This document shows, piece by piece, positions 34,959 through 43,910 of a stretch of 64,000 bases of DNA (position 1 is its first letter; every line of letters begins with the position of its first letter). Below the pieces are notes generated by a model. The model made no database searches. It was not told the origin of the DNA and was given only the letters and a program-made list of their open reading frames with translations. Source of the DNA: JAPPLB01 sp965206655 (lineage in GTDB: Bacteria; Acidobacteriota; Terriglobia; Bryobacterales; UBA6623); assembly GCA_965206655.1 (NCBI GenBank), contig CBDBKC010000023.1:1-64000 (forward strand). The letters run 5' to 3'. The position numbers and the translations under genes are program-made.

Positions 34959-36712
34959 CGCATATTGTGCGGAACTCGTGCGACCACGGAATCGAAATGC
35001 CCGATGTCCGCGCCGCAGCCGGCAAACCCGCCAAGGGGACGGTATTTTTGCGGGCCTACCACGAGGGCGGACAGGTCAATATCGAGATCTCCGACGACGG
35101 TGACGGAATCAATCCCGACAGCCTCAAGCAGAAGGCCATCCAAAACGGTGTTGTCACGGCCGATCAGGCCGACCGCATGTCGCACCGCGAAGCTCTCGAT
35201 CTGATCTTCTTGCCGGGTCTGTCGACCGACCAGGCGGTGACGAACGTTTCCGGCCGCGGTGTCGGCATGGATGTCGTCAAGACGAACATCGAGAAGATCG
35301 GCGGTTCAATCGATCTTCAAAGCCTACCCGGCCAAGGCACGACCCTCAAGATCAAGATCCCCTTAACGCTGGCAATTATTCCGGCGCTGGTCGTCGAGTG
35401 CGCCGGTGAGCGGTTCGCCATCCCGCAAGTAAACCTGGTCGAGTTGGTTCGCCTCGAATCCGGTCAGGAAGGACAGCAGCAGATCGAGCTGATCCGCGAT
35501 ACGCCCGTGTATCGGCTGCGGGGGAAACTTCTACCGCTCGTCTATCTTAGCGACGTATTGGGTTTGGAAGGCACTCACCGGACTAGCGAGTCAGTGAACA
35601 TCATCGTAGTGCAGGCCGACCAGAAGACATTCGGTTTGGTTGTCGACGGCGTTCACGACACGGCCGAGATCGTCGTCAAGCCGCTCAGCAAGCTCCTCAA
35701 AGGGATGAACTGTTACGCAGGGGCGACCATCATGGGAGATGGCCACGTTGCGCTCATTCTCGATGTGATGGGGCTGGCGCAGCTCGGCCGTGTGGTCGGT
35801 GAGAGTTCCGCGCACGGACAGCCGGCGAGCGATCCGATATCGGAGGGCGTCGCGGAACGGCAGGCGGTGCTCCTGTTTCGGGCCGGCGCGAAGGAACGGC
35901 TGGCGGTACCGCTGGTTTTGGTCGACCGGCTGGAGGAGTTCGCATCGGAAGCCATTGAGCTCTCCGGAGAGCGGAAGGTCGTTCAGTACCGTGGGCGCAT
36001 TCTGCCCCTGGTGCCGCTGGACAGCTATCTCGGCGGCGCGGCGGGCACTCCACGCGACACGGCGTCGGGCGAGAAGGTCCAGGTCATCGTTTTCAGCGAA
36101 GGGGAAGAGCGCCTCGGAATCGTGGTCGACGAAATCCTCGACATTCTCGACGAGGCCATCACAATTCGGTCCCGCTCGTCACAGCCGGGCGTCTTGGGCT
36201 CGGCCGTACTGGACGGCCAAGTCACTGACTTCCTGGATCTGCACTATCTGATCGAAGAAGCTTCTGAGAACTGGTTTGGCGCCCGACGTGAGCAGGCAGC
36301 CGAGGGCGCGCGTATTCTTATCACGGAGAGTTCGCGCTTTACACGCGGCCTGATGAGAACCCACCTCGAAATGGCGGGCTACCGGGTCCATGAGGCTTCC
36401 AACTCCGAAGAAGCGATCGAGTGTCTGCGGACCGAGACGGTCGATGTGTTTGTTTCCAGCCTCGATCTGCCGGGGGAAAGCGCCGGGCAACTGTTGACGC
36501 GTGTGCGGAGCCTGCCGGAAGTCGGCCGCGTGCCCGCCCTGGCACTCTCAGCTTCCACCGAACAGATGAGTCGGCGTCCCGAGTCGGGCCCGGAGTTTGA
36601 CGAATATCAGTTGAAGTTTGACCGTACGGCGATGCTGCGTTCCATCGAGAAGCTGGCGGCGGCTGTGCGTGAGAAAAGGCCGACGACGGAGCGAACGGGA
36701 GTCAACGCCTGA
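34832..36712 (+). CDS. cheA: CheA histidine kinase, C-terminal part with CheW-like and receiver-like domains
   Basis: The second half of the same gene. The genuine protein resumes at about 34880 with GKQLELQMDGANTELDKT. The ATPase core has the N box HIVRNSCDHGIEMP, EISDDGDGINP and SGRGVGMDVVKTNIEKIGG. Two CheW-like segments follow, around residues 190-330 and 345-470. The last ~125 residues form a receiver-like domain (ARILITESSRFTRGLMRTHLEMAGYRVHEA), but the acidic pair reads ES and the phospho-Asp position reads Ser in VFVSSLDLPG, so it cannot take phosphate in the usual way. The first in-frame TTG (34832) precedes the junction and is not a real start. Its stop overlaps the cheW start. Confidence 0.88.
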   Translation: MEQVSAGRPRPGQSFGKQLELQMDGANTELDKTIIEAIKDPLTHIVRNSCDHGIEMPDVRAAAGKPAKGTVFLRAYHEGGQVNIEISDDGDGINPDSLKQKAIQNGVVTADQADRMSHREALDLIFLPGLSTDQAVTNVSGRGVGMDVVKTNIEKIGGSIDLQSLPGQGTTLKIKIPLTLAIIPALVVECAGERFAIPQVNLVELVRLESGQEGQQQIELIRDTPVYRLRGKLLPLVYLSDVLGLEGTHRTSESVNIIVVQADQKTFGLVVDGVHDTAEIVVKPLSKLLKGMNCYAGATIMGDGHVALILDVMGLAQLGRVVGESSAHGQPASDPISEGVAERQAVLLFRAGAKERLAVPLVLVDRLEEFASEAIELSGERKVVQYRGRILPLVPLDSYLGGAAGTPRDTASGEKVQVIVFSEGEERLGIVVDEILDILDEAITIRSRSSQPGVLGSAVLDGQVTDFLDLHYLIEEASENWFGARREQAAEGARILITESSRFTRGLMRTHLEMAGYRVHEASNSEEAIECLRTETVDVFVSSLDLPGESAGQLLTRVRSLPEVGRVPALALSASTEQMSRRPESGPEFDEYQLKFDRTAMLRSIEKLAAAVREKRPTTERTGVNA

Positions 36713-36810
36713 TGTCAGAGCACGCGGGAACGGAAAACCCCACTGGAACCCGGCAGTACGCGACCTTTTCGGTCGAGGGCCTTTTCTTCGGCGTCGAAGT
36801 CTTGACCCCT
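36712..36810 (+). pseudogene. cheW: 5' fragment of cheW
   Basis: The ATG overlaps the cheA stop (ATGATG-type coupling), and 33 codons follow, ending QYATFSVEGLFFGVEVL. This is the recognisable first strand pair of a CheW adaptor (QYxxFxLxxxxFGVxV). A whole CheW would have about 150 residues. From about 36811 the reading frame becomes arginine-rich nonsense overlying an integrase remnant. The missing part was not found downstream in this window. Confidence 0.75.
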
Positions 36811-36811
36811 T

Positions 36812-37036
36812 TACACACTTTAGGCCGCACTACCATCACGTCGTTCAGATCTGGGCGAGCGAGCGGACCAACGCGCCGCACGCCGTTGCGGAGCTGGCGC
36901 TGGCGCCGCTGTGTAGTCTGCCGTAGAACGGAGTTACGCGAGGTTGGATCAGTTCGAGAAGCGCTTTCATTTGATGGATCAGTGGGCGGCGTACATGACC
37001 GGCGGCAGCGCGAAGGTGGTACGTCTGCATGGATGA
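36812..37036 (+). pseudogene. Decayed C-terminal end of a phage-type tyrosine integrase
   Basis: Pieces in shifting frames together read RTTITSFR, then WASERTNAPHAVAELALA, then VERSYARLDQFEKRFHLMDQ and WAAYMTGGSAKVVRLHG, ending at TGA 37034-37036. This matches the usual C-terminus of prophage/island integrases (FRxWAxExTNxPxxVxExALAH ... VExAYxRxDxFxKRxxLMxxWAxY). At least two frameshifts are needed, and the catalytic Tyr region lies in the spelled-out segment. The N-terminal catalytic domains are absent. It abuts the broken cheW. Confidence 0.65.
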
Positions 37037-37487
37037 CGCGAGATTCAAGTCGACTGTGCAGCTCGCCAGCGACACCCGCAAGGAGGTTGAAGCGGCGATG
37101 GAAACGTCGCCGGAAGCCCTCGCCGAGGGCTTCCGCAAGGCTCCCGCGGAACGCCGACCGGTGCTGCTTGCTCAACTGATCTGGTGTTCCAGAGAGATCA
37201 GGGCGGCGTGGGATGGCGTCAGTTTGATTGCTCAACAACTGCTGCGGGACGGTGAGCCGCTCCCCGGCGAGCTGGCCTCATGGATGGCCGACGTGCTGGC
37301 GAGGAAACGCTCGCGGCCGACAGCGCGAGGCAAGGACCCGGATGCAAACTTCGTGCGAAACAGAGCCATCGTTGACGCAGTTCAATGGCTGGTTCAGCAG
37401 GGATTCCGTGCGACACGCAGCAAAGCGATGGCGGTCGCGAGCGTCGAAGGCGGTTCCGCTTGCGATGCAGGCCGAAGACAGTCGTAG
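37029..37487 (+). CDS. Island-associated hypothetical protein, probably truncated
   Basis: Up to 152 aa. The ATG at 37029 overlaps the stop of the integrase remnant, the arrangement seen for small genes that follow integrases. It is helical and charged: TVQLASDTRKEVEAAMETSPEALAEGFRKAP, LAQLIWCSREIRAAWDGVSLIAQQLL, then RGKDPDANFVRNRAIVDAVQWLVQQGFRATRSKA. The last part (EGGSACDAGRRQS) appears to stop where a continuing helix would be expected, so a breakpoint near 37465 is likely. No function is known. Confidence 0.5.
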   Translation: MDDARFKSTVQLASDTRKEVEAAMETSPEALAEGFRKAPAERRPVLLAQLIWCSREIRAAWDGVSLIAQQLLRDGEPLPGELASWMADVLARKRSRPTARGKDPDANFVRNRAIVDAVQWLVQQGFRATRSKAMAVASVEGGSACDAGRRQS

Positions 37488-37644
37488 CCAGCAGAACGAT
37501 CAGCGGCCAGATCACTCGCTGTAGAACATCAATACGGGAAGTCTGAGTTTTGATCTCGGCCTTGACCTCAGTGATCGCCGCGTCGCATTGTGGCGCAAGG
37601 GAGGCTACGTTGGTGTCACACCGACTACCGCACAGTTGGTTTGC
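37448..37644 (-). other. Coding-like continuation beyond the receptor's TAG stop, with one membrane helix
   Basis: Read on the minus strand in the same frame as the TonB-dependent receptor, the sequence after TAG (37645-37647) stays open and protein-like: a Cys-containing start, a helix AAITEVKAEIKTQTSRIDVLQR, and a transmembrane segment VIWPLIVLLATTVFGL, followed by basic residues. No ATG lies between the stop and this stretch. It then runs into the opposite-strand gene ending at 37487. It is best read as the severed tail of the fused extension, not as an independent gene. Confidence 0.45.
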
Positions 37645-40600
37645 CTACTGGAAACTATTCTTCTGCCAGAACGAAGCTCTTGAAATCGCCATCTGGCGTT
37701 GGTCTGAAGACTTCTTGAACACCTTCGCATCACTTTGCCGTAGGATCTGGGTCACCCACTTGTCTGCCACGCCTCCCGCGCTTAAACGGGTTGCATACTT
37801 CCAGCGGAGATCGGCGATTTGAGCCTTGACTAGTAGCTGCTTCGATTCGGCGCTTCTTCCTAGCGGCTCGACGTCTTGACCGGCGGCTCTTCTTGCAAAA
37901 TTTGTCCGCAATATCTCCAGGTCTCGCTCTTTCGCCATCTGCGCCTTTGCTACCCGGTCTCCAGCCCAGCGTTGTAACCACAAATCGGTCTGAGACTCCT
38001 GGGTCGCCTTCAGGTGGCCGATCAACTCATCGTGCAGCACTTCGAGCTCCGCGATCTGCTCGGCAACCTCTTGGCGCACCCGTTCCGGATCGCGTTGGGG
38101 CGCCGCTTGATCTAAGACGATCTTTTCGTCGCCGGGGCGGCTCCTGCCCCAGCTATAGTTGACCCGCACGTAGAAGCTCGCGCCGTTGAACCCGAAGGGC
38201 GAGAACTGGCTGTAGTAATTGCCGACCGTCAGGATGCCATGCTCGTTCACGTCGGGGTAAGTATTCAGCACGTTCTCACCGCCGATGGCCAGAGTGGCGT
38301 TTTCTCTGAACGGGATGCCCAGCTCGACATCGAGCAGCGCCTTGCCGGAATAGGACGGGTACAGCCACGACTCGGATACGACGCCCAAGTCAAACGCGTT
38401 CCGTCCGTCCTCGCTGTCCCAGAACTGACCGAAGTAGTTCAAGCGGCCCATGAGATTCCATCGGCGGGCGTCGTGGTTGACGTTGAAGCTCCACCGCGTG
38501 TTCGGCAGCCCCCGTTCCAGCGTAGTGATGCGGAACTGGTCGATCACGGAAGATTCGACGTTCTTGACCGCTGTATCCGTGTAGTTGTAGATCGCACTGA
38601 ACGTCGTACGCCCCTTCACCAGCGTCGAGATCAGGTCGATGCCCTGGGTCGTCGTCGAAAAGTCGTTCAGGAAGAACCGGAACACGGGAAAATTCCGTGC
38701 TTCTGGAATCCCTTCCGCTAGCAACGTCTCGATCTCGTTCTCCGACAAACTGATTTCCTGGGCCAGGGCGACGCGATCGTCGATGTCGACCCGGAAATAG
38801 TCCGCGGTGAAGGTGAACGGGCCCTTCTCGACGACGACGCCCGCGCTGTAGTTGCGCGATGTCTCCGGTTGGAGCTGGCCTCCGCCCCGCGCCATGGCCA
38901 CGGCTGAGGTAGCCGGAACCACACCTTGGTTGGTCAGTTGCCCGCCGATAAAGGCGGTCGTCACGTTGAACGCGTTCTGTTGCCCCGGCGTCGGCGCCCG
39001 AAACCCGGTGCTGACGGCGCCGCGCAGCGCGGCCATGTCGGTCAGCTTGAGGCGCCCGGAGACCTTGTAGTTGACCGTCTTGCCGAAGTCGTCGAAGTTC
39101 TCGAACCGGACGGCCGTGCCGAGCGTCCACCGGCCCGGGTCGGTGAACTCAACGTCGCCATAGACGGCGATGTTGCTGCGGTCCCAGACTCCCGCCGTCG
39201 TGTCGGCCCGGTAGCCGTTGAAGCCGTTCGAACCGGAACTGAAGCCCTGCGCGGCATACGGACCGATCTCCCACGACGGCTGATCGCCGGCGCCAATCGT
39301 GAACTCCTCCCTCCTCCACTCCGTGCCGGCGGCCAAGTGCACGAGATCGTTGAGGGGGTAGGTAACGTCGAGGTTGAGATTGGTTTCCTCCTGCCGATAG
39401 ACGCCGGGCCGGAACGATGTCGGCGTGTCGAAACCGAGCGACGCATTGACCGTATCGGTAATGAACTGATCGATCTCGCTGGTGCCGATGCTGGCGCTCG
39501 CGTCCCAGGTGAAGCCGTTGCTGGCGAACCCGCGCAGACCGCCGACCAGCGAGAGGTCGATCAGATTCCCGCCGAACTGCGGAGTGAATCCTCCAGGAAA
39601 CCGGTTGTGGAGGGTGAAGCAGTTCGGGTCGGCCTCGACTGCGGAGAGAGCGCCTGCGTTGGGGACGTTGTCGACGATCGGGATGATGGGGCAGCCGCCG
39701 GCGCCCGGCTCCCGTCCGGGAGGAGGATCCTTGCTGGTGGGCGCGGTATCGGCCCAGACCCGGTCGCCGACGAGCAGCGTAGGTTTTTCGTCGACCACGG
39801 GACCGCGAAAAACCCCGCCCCGCGTGTGTGGATTCCGGAAGTAAAAGCCACCGGTCACCTTGCGGGACGCGTAGTTGCCGTGACCGTAGAGTTGATAACG
39901 ATCGTCGAACAGATGGCCGAAGTTTGCGAACAGCTTGAAGTCGTGGTTGATTCTCGGCGATCCCCAAACCTGCGCCGTGTCGCGCAGATTCGTATTGCCC
40001 GCGTTGATGATGTCCGACGCGTCTTGGCGCTGGATGGCGCGGTTGGTCGGCGAAGCGGTGCCGTACTCCATGCTGATGTTGCCGAAACCGTTCGCTCCCA
40101 GCGGCACCCCGACGTTGCCGGCTACGGAAAACGTCCGGCCGCGTCCGCCGATTCCGTTACACGAGTGCTTGATGTCGCCGATGATGCCCGACCCGCACGT
40201 CGCCGAGTCCCCCGCATTGGCATCGAAGAAGCCCCCGGTTTGAACTTCCAGGCTGCCTCCCGAGGGATCGTCCTTCAGTTGGAAGTTCAGGACTCCGGCG
40301 ATGGCGTCCGAGCCGTATTGCGCCGCCGCGCCGTCGCGCAGCACCTCAACCTGCCGAATGGCAATCGATGGAATGACGGAGATGTCCGGTCCCTGCGAGC
40401 CGTCGGCGATGCCATTTCCCAGCCAAGTGATGACCGCCGAGCGGTGGCGGCGCTTTCCGTTGACCAGGACCAGCGTGTGGTCGGGCGCCAGGTTGCGCAA
40501 GTTAGCCGGACGGACGACGGTCCCCGCATCGCTGATCGGCTGAGTGTTGACGTTGAAGGAGGGGATGACAGCCCGCAGCTGGGATACCAAATCCCTGCTA

Positions 40601-41040
40601 CCCTGTCTAGCGAGGTCCTCGGCACGGATGACGTCCACGGGCACGGTGGACTCTGTCACCGATCGTGGCGCGGCGCGGCTGCCGACGACCACGACGGACG
40701 TGGTGACAGCGGCCAATTCGAGCATAAAGTTTCGCAGGACCGATTGGCCGGCAATCAGTTCGACGTCACCGGCGATGCCAGTCTCGAAGCCGGAATTCTC
40801 GGCCGTAATCGTGTAGATCCCGGGCTCCAGAGTCAATTCGTATGCGCCAGCGGCATCCGTCGAACCGGTCACCTCGGCTCCGGTGGCGTTGTTGGTCGCC
40901 GTTATTTCCGCGCCTGGGATGACTGAGCCGGAATCATCGGTTACCTCTCCGCGCAAGGTAGCCGTTTGCTGAGCGTACGCGACTCCGCAAACCCCGACCA
41001 GCAGCAGCGCTGTCATGAAAACAAGCCTTCTTGGGTACAT
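37645..41040 (-). CDS. TonB-dependent outer-membrane receptor with a C-terminal coiled-coil extension
   Basis: A protein of 1131 aa. A signal peptide (to about AYAQQ) is followed by a carboxypeptidase-regulatory Ig-like domain (TATLRGEVTDDSGSVIPGAEI), a plug (VPVDVIRAEDLARQGSRDLVSQL, DGAAAQYGSDAIAGVLNF) and a 22-strand barrel. The expected barrel terminus, FYVRVNYSW, occurs at about residue 985. A further ~145 residues follow, including a charged coiled coil (VRQEVAEQIAELEVLHDELIGHLKA), with less GC-biased codons. A terminal aromatic strand is normally the end of such proteins. AGGAG lies 6-7 bases before the ATG. Ligands may be siderophores, vitamins or oligosaccharides; none is indicated. 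Confidence 0.88.
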   Translation of the reverse strand: MYPRRLVFMTALLLVGVCGVAYAQQTATLRGEVTDDSGSVIPGAEITATNNATGAEVTGSTDAAGAYELTLEPGIYTITAENSGFETGIAGDVELIAGQSVLRNFMLELAAVTTSVVVVGSRAAPRSVTESTVPVDVIRAEDLARQGSRDLVSQLRAVIPSFNVNTQPISDAGTVVRPANLRNLAPDHTLVLVNGKRRHRSAVITWLGNGIADGSQGPDISVIPSIAIRQVEVLRDGAAAQYGSDAIAGVLNFQLKDDPSGGSLEVQTGGFFDANAGDSATCGSGIIGDIKHSCNGIGGRGRTFSVAGNVGVPLGANGFGNISMEYGTASPTNRAIQRQDASDIINAGNTNLRDTAQVWGSPRINHDFKLFANFGHLFDDRYQLYGHGNYASRKVTGGFYFRNPHTRGGVFRGPVVDEKPTLLVGDRVWADTAPTSKDPPPGREPGAGGCPIIPIVDNVPNAGALSAVEADPNCFTLHNRFPGGFTPQFGGNLIDLSLVGGLRGFASNGFTWDASASIGTSEIDQFITDTVNASLGFDTPTSFRPGVYRQEETNLNLDVTYPLNDLVHLAAGTEWRREEFTIGAGDQPSWEIGPYAAQGFSSGSNGFNGYRADTTAGVWDRSNIAVYGDVEFTDPGRWTLGTAVRFENFDDFGKTVNYKVSGRLKLTDMAALRGAVSTGFRAPTPGQQNAFNVTTAFIGGQLTNQGVVPATSAVAMARGGGQLQPETSRNYSAGVVVEKGPFTFTADYFRVDIDDRVALAQEISLSENEIETLLAEGIPEARNFPVFRFFLNDFSTTTQGIDLISTLVKGRTTFSAIYNYTDTAVKNVESSVIDQFRITTLERGLPNTRWSFNVNHDARRWNLMGRLNYFGQFWDSEDGRNAFDLGVVSESWLYPSYSGKALLDVELGIPFRENATLAIGGENVLNTYPDVNEHGILTVGNYYSQFSPFGFNGASFYVRVNYSWGRSRPGDEKIVLDQAAPQRDPERVRQEVAEQIAELEVLHDELIGHLKATQESQTDLWLQRWAGDRVAKAQMAKERDLEILRTNFARRAAGQDVEPLGRSAESKQLLVKAQIADLRWKYATRLSAGGVADKWVTQILRQSDAKVFKKSSDQRQMAISRASFWQKNSFQ

Positions 41041-41142
41041 GGATAACTCCTAAGAAATAAACAACCCTCACGTATAGTATTACACTTATTGATGCCGCAT
41101 AATATAGAGTAACCTGTTGAGGTTTCTCCTCGTCTAAGCGAC

Positions 41143-41702
41143 ATGGGGAACCCAAGAGGCGTAAGGCGCGATTTTGATGCTCTGGAGAAGCGACGACTGG
41201 AGGCCGTGCGGCTGGTCGTCGAAGAAGGTTTGAGTCAGTCCGAGGCAGCACGGCGCGTGAAGGCGGCGCAGCAAAGCGTGAGCCGTTGGGTTAGCGAGCA
41301 TGGGGAGCGGGGTGCGGCCGGACTCCGCCAGGCTGGGCGCGCCGGCCGCAAGCCGCTGTTGCACGCCACACAGCTCGAACGCCTGGAGCAGATGCTGCTC
41401 CAAGGCCCCGAGGCGCATGACTTTCCGACGCCGCTGTGGACTTGTCCGCGGGGTCGCTCGTCTGATCGCCGACGAGTTCGGCGTGCGCTATCACGAAGGC
41501 CACGTCTGGAAGATCCTGCGGGCGCTCAACTGGAGCCCGCAACGGCCGGTCGGCCAAGCCCGTGAACGCAATGAAGAGGCTATCCGCAACTGGCAGCGCA
41601 AGACTTGGCCCGCCACTAAAAAAAAGCCCAACAACAAGGCCGCACGATCGTCTTCATCGACGAAAGCGGACTGAGTCAGAAGCCGCATCGTTGCCGCACT
41701 TG
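41143..41702 (+). pseudogene. IS630-family transposase, frameshifted and truncated
   Basis: Three frames in succession give one IS630-type protein. The first is the N-terminal helix-turn-helix (EAVRLVVEEGLSQSEAARRVKAAQQ, VSRWVSEHGERGAAGLRQAGR; from 41143). The second is RVARLIADEFGVRY then HEGHVWKILRALNWSPQRPV (about 41445-41620). The third is QQQGRTIVFIDESGLSQKPHRCRTW (two segments, about 41625-41702) with the first catalytic Asp. After that the similarity fades and the remaining DDE residues are absent. It is dead; frameshifts lie near 41435 and 41620. The flanking 101 bases back to the receptor start contain nothing else recognised. Confidence 0.8.
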
Positions 41703-41930
41703 GCCAGGATTTCCATTTTGGCCCTGGCACGGTGAAAGTATACACCCGCGCTGCCCCGAAGACCACGTCTTTCCGCGCTGAACCCTGCACATCACCTCCG
41801 GCGGCAGGCCCCAAAACCCGTCCGTCCGCTCACAGACGTTGATGGAGCGGGCTGAACGGCACACCGGCCGACACTGCTCCCTGCGAAGCCTTTTCGGAGC
41901 TAAAAACTGTTGATCCTCGTCCAGGTAACG

Positions 41931-43262
41931 CTACCCGCTCGGCAGCGGCAGCGCCCAGATCCTGTGCAGCATGTCACCGAACAGCCGCCGGTTCAGATGC
42001 CCCTCGGCCAGCAGCAACCAGTAGTAGCGCGCGTGCTTGACCAGCCGGCCGCCGGTCTTCATCAGCCGCTGCTGCAAGCTCGTGAGCGACCAACTCTTGA
42101 TCCTGTTCGGCAGTCCGAGCCGCCGCCACAAGTTGCCCAGGTTGTAGGCCAGCACGCTGAGTTGCAGTCGCACTTCGTTGGCCCGAAAGCGATGGCACGA
42201 AAGCCGCGTCCAGTGCGTGGCCTGTTTGCCTTCTTTAATCCATTGCTCGGCCGTGCCGCGCTTGTTGTAGAAGCGCACCACCGACCGGCTTGGCAAGCTC
42301 ATGTTGGTCACGATAAATCCGACCCGCGGGAACAGCTCACCGAGATGATGCTCGACCTTGGCCACGATGCGTCGCGGCTTGGACCAACTCTCCGCCTGAT
42401 AGCGGAAGCTCTTGTAGCGCACCAAGGGCTTGCGACCCGGCCTGCCCGGCGGGCGAAACAAGATGTCTTCGATCGCCAATTCCAAGCTCTTGTTGGCCGG
42501 AATGCGAATGGCGTACTGCACTCCGCGTTCCTCCGAAAACTCATAAATCTCCGGCTTGGCAAAGGCCGCATCGCCCCGGAAGGTGACCTGTTTGCCCACA
42601 GCCTGTTGGCGCTTGATCTCGGGCAGCAGCAACTCCTTCCAGTCCTCAGCGCTGTGCACGTTGCCTGGACGCAGCTTCGCCGCCAGGCAATCCCCATGCT
42701 GGTTGAACAACAACAGCGGGTGGTAGCAGACCGACTCGAAATGGCCGTTGTAGGCGCTGCCCTCTTGCTGGCCGTGGACAGGGCTTTCGGTCGAATCCAT
42801 GTCGAGCACGACGCGCTCGGAGTCGTCTTGCGTCTCGGCTTGCGCCACCAGCTCGCGGTTCACAGCCATCAGCCCCAGCAAGTTCTCCTCGCTCGCCAGC
42901 ATCTCCGTCTCGAAGCTCTGCAGTCGCGAGGTCAGTGCCCCGCCGCGATCCCAGTTCCTCTTCGAGCCGATCAAGCGAAACGTCGGGTCAGCCGACACTC
43001 GGACGGCGTCATTGAGGTCCTCGTAGCCTGCCAGCCGAGAGTAGACTGACTGCCGCAGCAGATCGGCCAGCGGGAACTTCTTGTTCAAGCCTTGCCGTGG
43101 GTCACTGAGGTGTTCGTCGATCAGCTTCCCGAGTCCGAGTCGCTCGTCCAGCTCGCGGACCAGGATCAGCCCGCCGTCGGAAGTGACACGCGATCCTTGG
43201 AAATCGACTTTCAATAAGCCGTTGAAGCTTAGCTGGAACGGTTTGTTTTCTTTTTCACCCAT
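41931..43262 (-). CDS. IS1380-family transposase
   Basis: A protein of 443 aa, full length for the family. Features are DFQGSRVTSDGGLILVRELDE at the N-terminus, VVLDMDSTESPVHGQQEGSAYNGHF with the first Asp region, FRGDAAFAKPEIYEFSEERG with the second, and FYNKRGTAEQWIKEGKQA with the Glu of the DDE triad. It appears intact. The right end of the element probably lies near 43371, where an acetyltransferase fragment begins. A matching left end was not found; the sequence to the left is the IS630 debris. Confidence 0.92.
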   Translation of the reverse strand: MGEKENKPFQLSFNGLLKVDFQGSRVTSDGGLILVRELDERLGLGKLIDEHLSDPRQGLNKKFPLADLLRQSVYSRLAGYEDLNDAVRVSADPTFRLIGSKRNWDRGGALTSRLQSFETEMLASEENLLGLMAVNRELVAQAETQDDSERVVLDMDSTESPVHGQQEGSAYNGHFESVCYHPLLLFNQHGDCLAAKLRPGNVHSAEDWKELLLPEIKRQQAVGKQVTFRGDAAFAKPEIYEFSEERGVQYAIRIPANKSLELAIEDILFRPPGRPGRKPLVRYKSFRYQAESWSKPRRIVAKVEHHLGELFPRVGFIVTNMSLPSRSVVRFYNKRGTAEQWIKEGKQATHWTRLSCHRFRANEVRLQLSVLAYNLGNLWRRLGLPNRIKSWSLTSLQQRLMKTGGRLVKHARYYWLLLAEGHLNRRLFGDMLHRIWALPLPSG

Positions 43263-43371
43263 TGGGTGTTGATCTCCTCAGCGCCTTGAGTGCTTTCCAA
43301 CCCGCATAAATAAAGGCGTCCGAGGCCACCCGATGGTTAGCAGAATCGAAACTAAAGTGGGAATCCGGGCT

Positions 43372-43434
43372 AAAACCAAAGCGCTGGTAAAGCTGCCGCG
43401 CTGGAGCGTTATCTTCGTGCACCTCCAGAGTCAC
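43372..43434 (-). pseudogene. GNAT acetyltransferase fragment cut by the IS1380 element
   Basis: On the minus strand, 21 codons read VTLEVHEDNAPARQLYQRFG plus F. This is the signature of the last strand and helix of GNAT N-acetyltransferases (VTLEVRxxNxxAxxLYxxxGF). Upstream the frame is broken at about 43435, and downstream the similarity stops abruptly at FGF, where the IS end probably starts. Confidence 0.65.
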
Positions 43435-43526
43435 TTTCCCGCTTTAGGGGTCGTCGCGAGGTTGCGCGGTTCCCCCGCACCGCTCAGAGTATATTTTACA
43501 GCAATCTGGGCGCTACCCTTTCTATG

Positions 43527-43901
43527 CTATGTCGCGTTCGCGAGGTCGTACTCGCGTACAAGCACGTCGGCGGGAAGGTTCCAATTGATCGACAGGGCCC
43601 GGATCATCGGCAGAGTGAGCGGGCGCTGTCGGTTGAGCACTTCCGAAGCGCGTGGCTGGGAGCCAATCAGCGCTGCGAAGTCTTTCTGGCGCAGGCCACG
43701 GGCCTCCATGACGTGCTCGATCGCCGCGATCGGGTCCGGCACCTCTATCGTCCAGTGCTCGGCTTCGTAGGCTTCTACAAGAGTAACGAGGACCTTGAGC
43801 TCGTCACTTTCCGGCGTGTCCGGCGCGGTGCCCATCAGGCCGTCGATTACGGTTAATACCTTGTCATAGTCGGTTTCACTCTTGATCGGTTTAATATTCA
43901 T
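43527..43901 (-). CDS. higA: HigA-type antitoxin (XRE helix-turn-helix)
   Basis: A protein of 124 aa. The N-terminal half is a helical toxin-binding region (ETDYDKVLTVIDGLM, ELKVLVTLVEAYEAEHW). The C-terminal half is an XRE DNA-binding domain: IEHVMEARGLRQKDFAALIGSQPRASEVLNRQRPLTLPMIRAL. It neutralises the HigB-type RNase encoded 9 bases upstream and probably represses the pair. Toxin-first gene order is typical of higBA. Confidence 0.88.
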   Translation of the reverse strand: MNIKPIKSETDYDKVLTVIDGLMGTAPDTPESDELKVLVTLVEAYEAEHWTIEVPDPIAAIEHVMEARGLRQKDFAALIGSQPRASEVLNRQRPLTLPMIRALSINWNLPADVLVREYDLANAT

Positions 43902-43910
43902 GTCAAACTC

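Noticed and set aside
38926..40926. 666-codon open frame on the plus strand inside the TonB-dependent receptor
   Set aside because: Antisense shadow of a well-supported receptor; the translation is rich in R, V, D and G with no domain.
43333..43770. 145-codon plus-strand frame between the IS1380 transposase and higBA
   Set aside because: It is antisense to higA and to the acetyltransferase fragment, and has no domain of its own.
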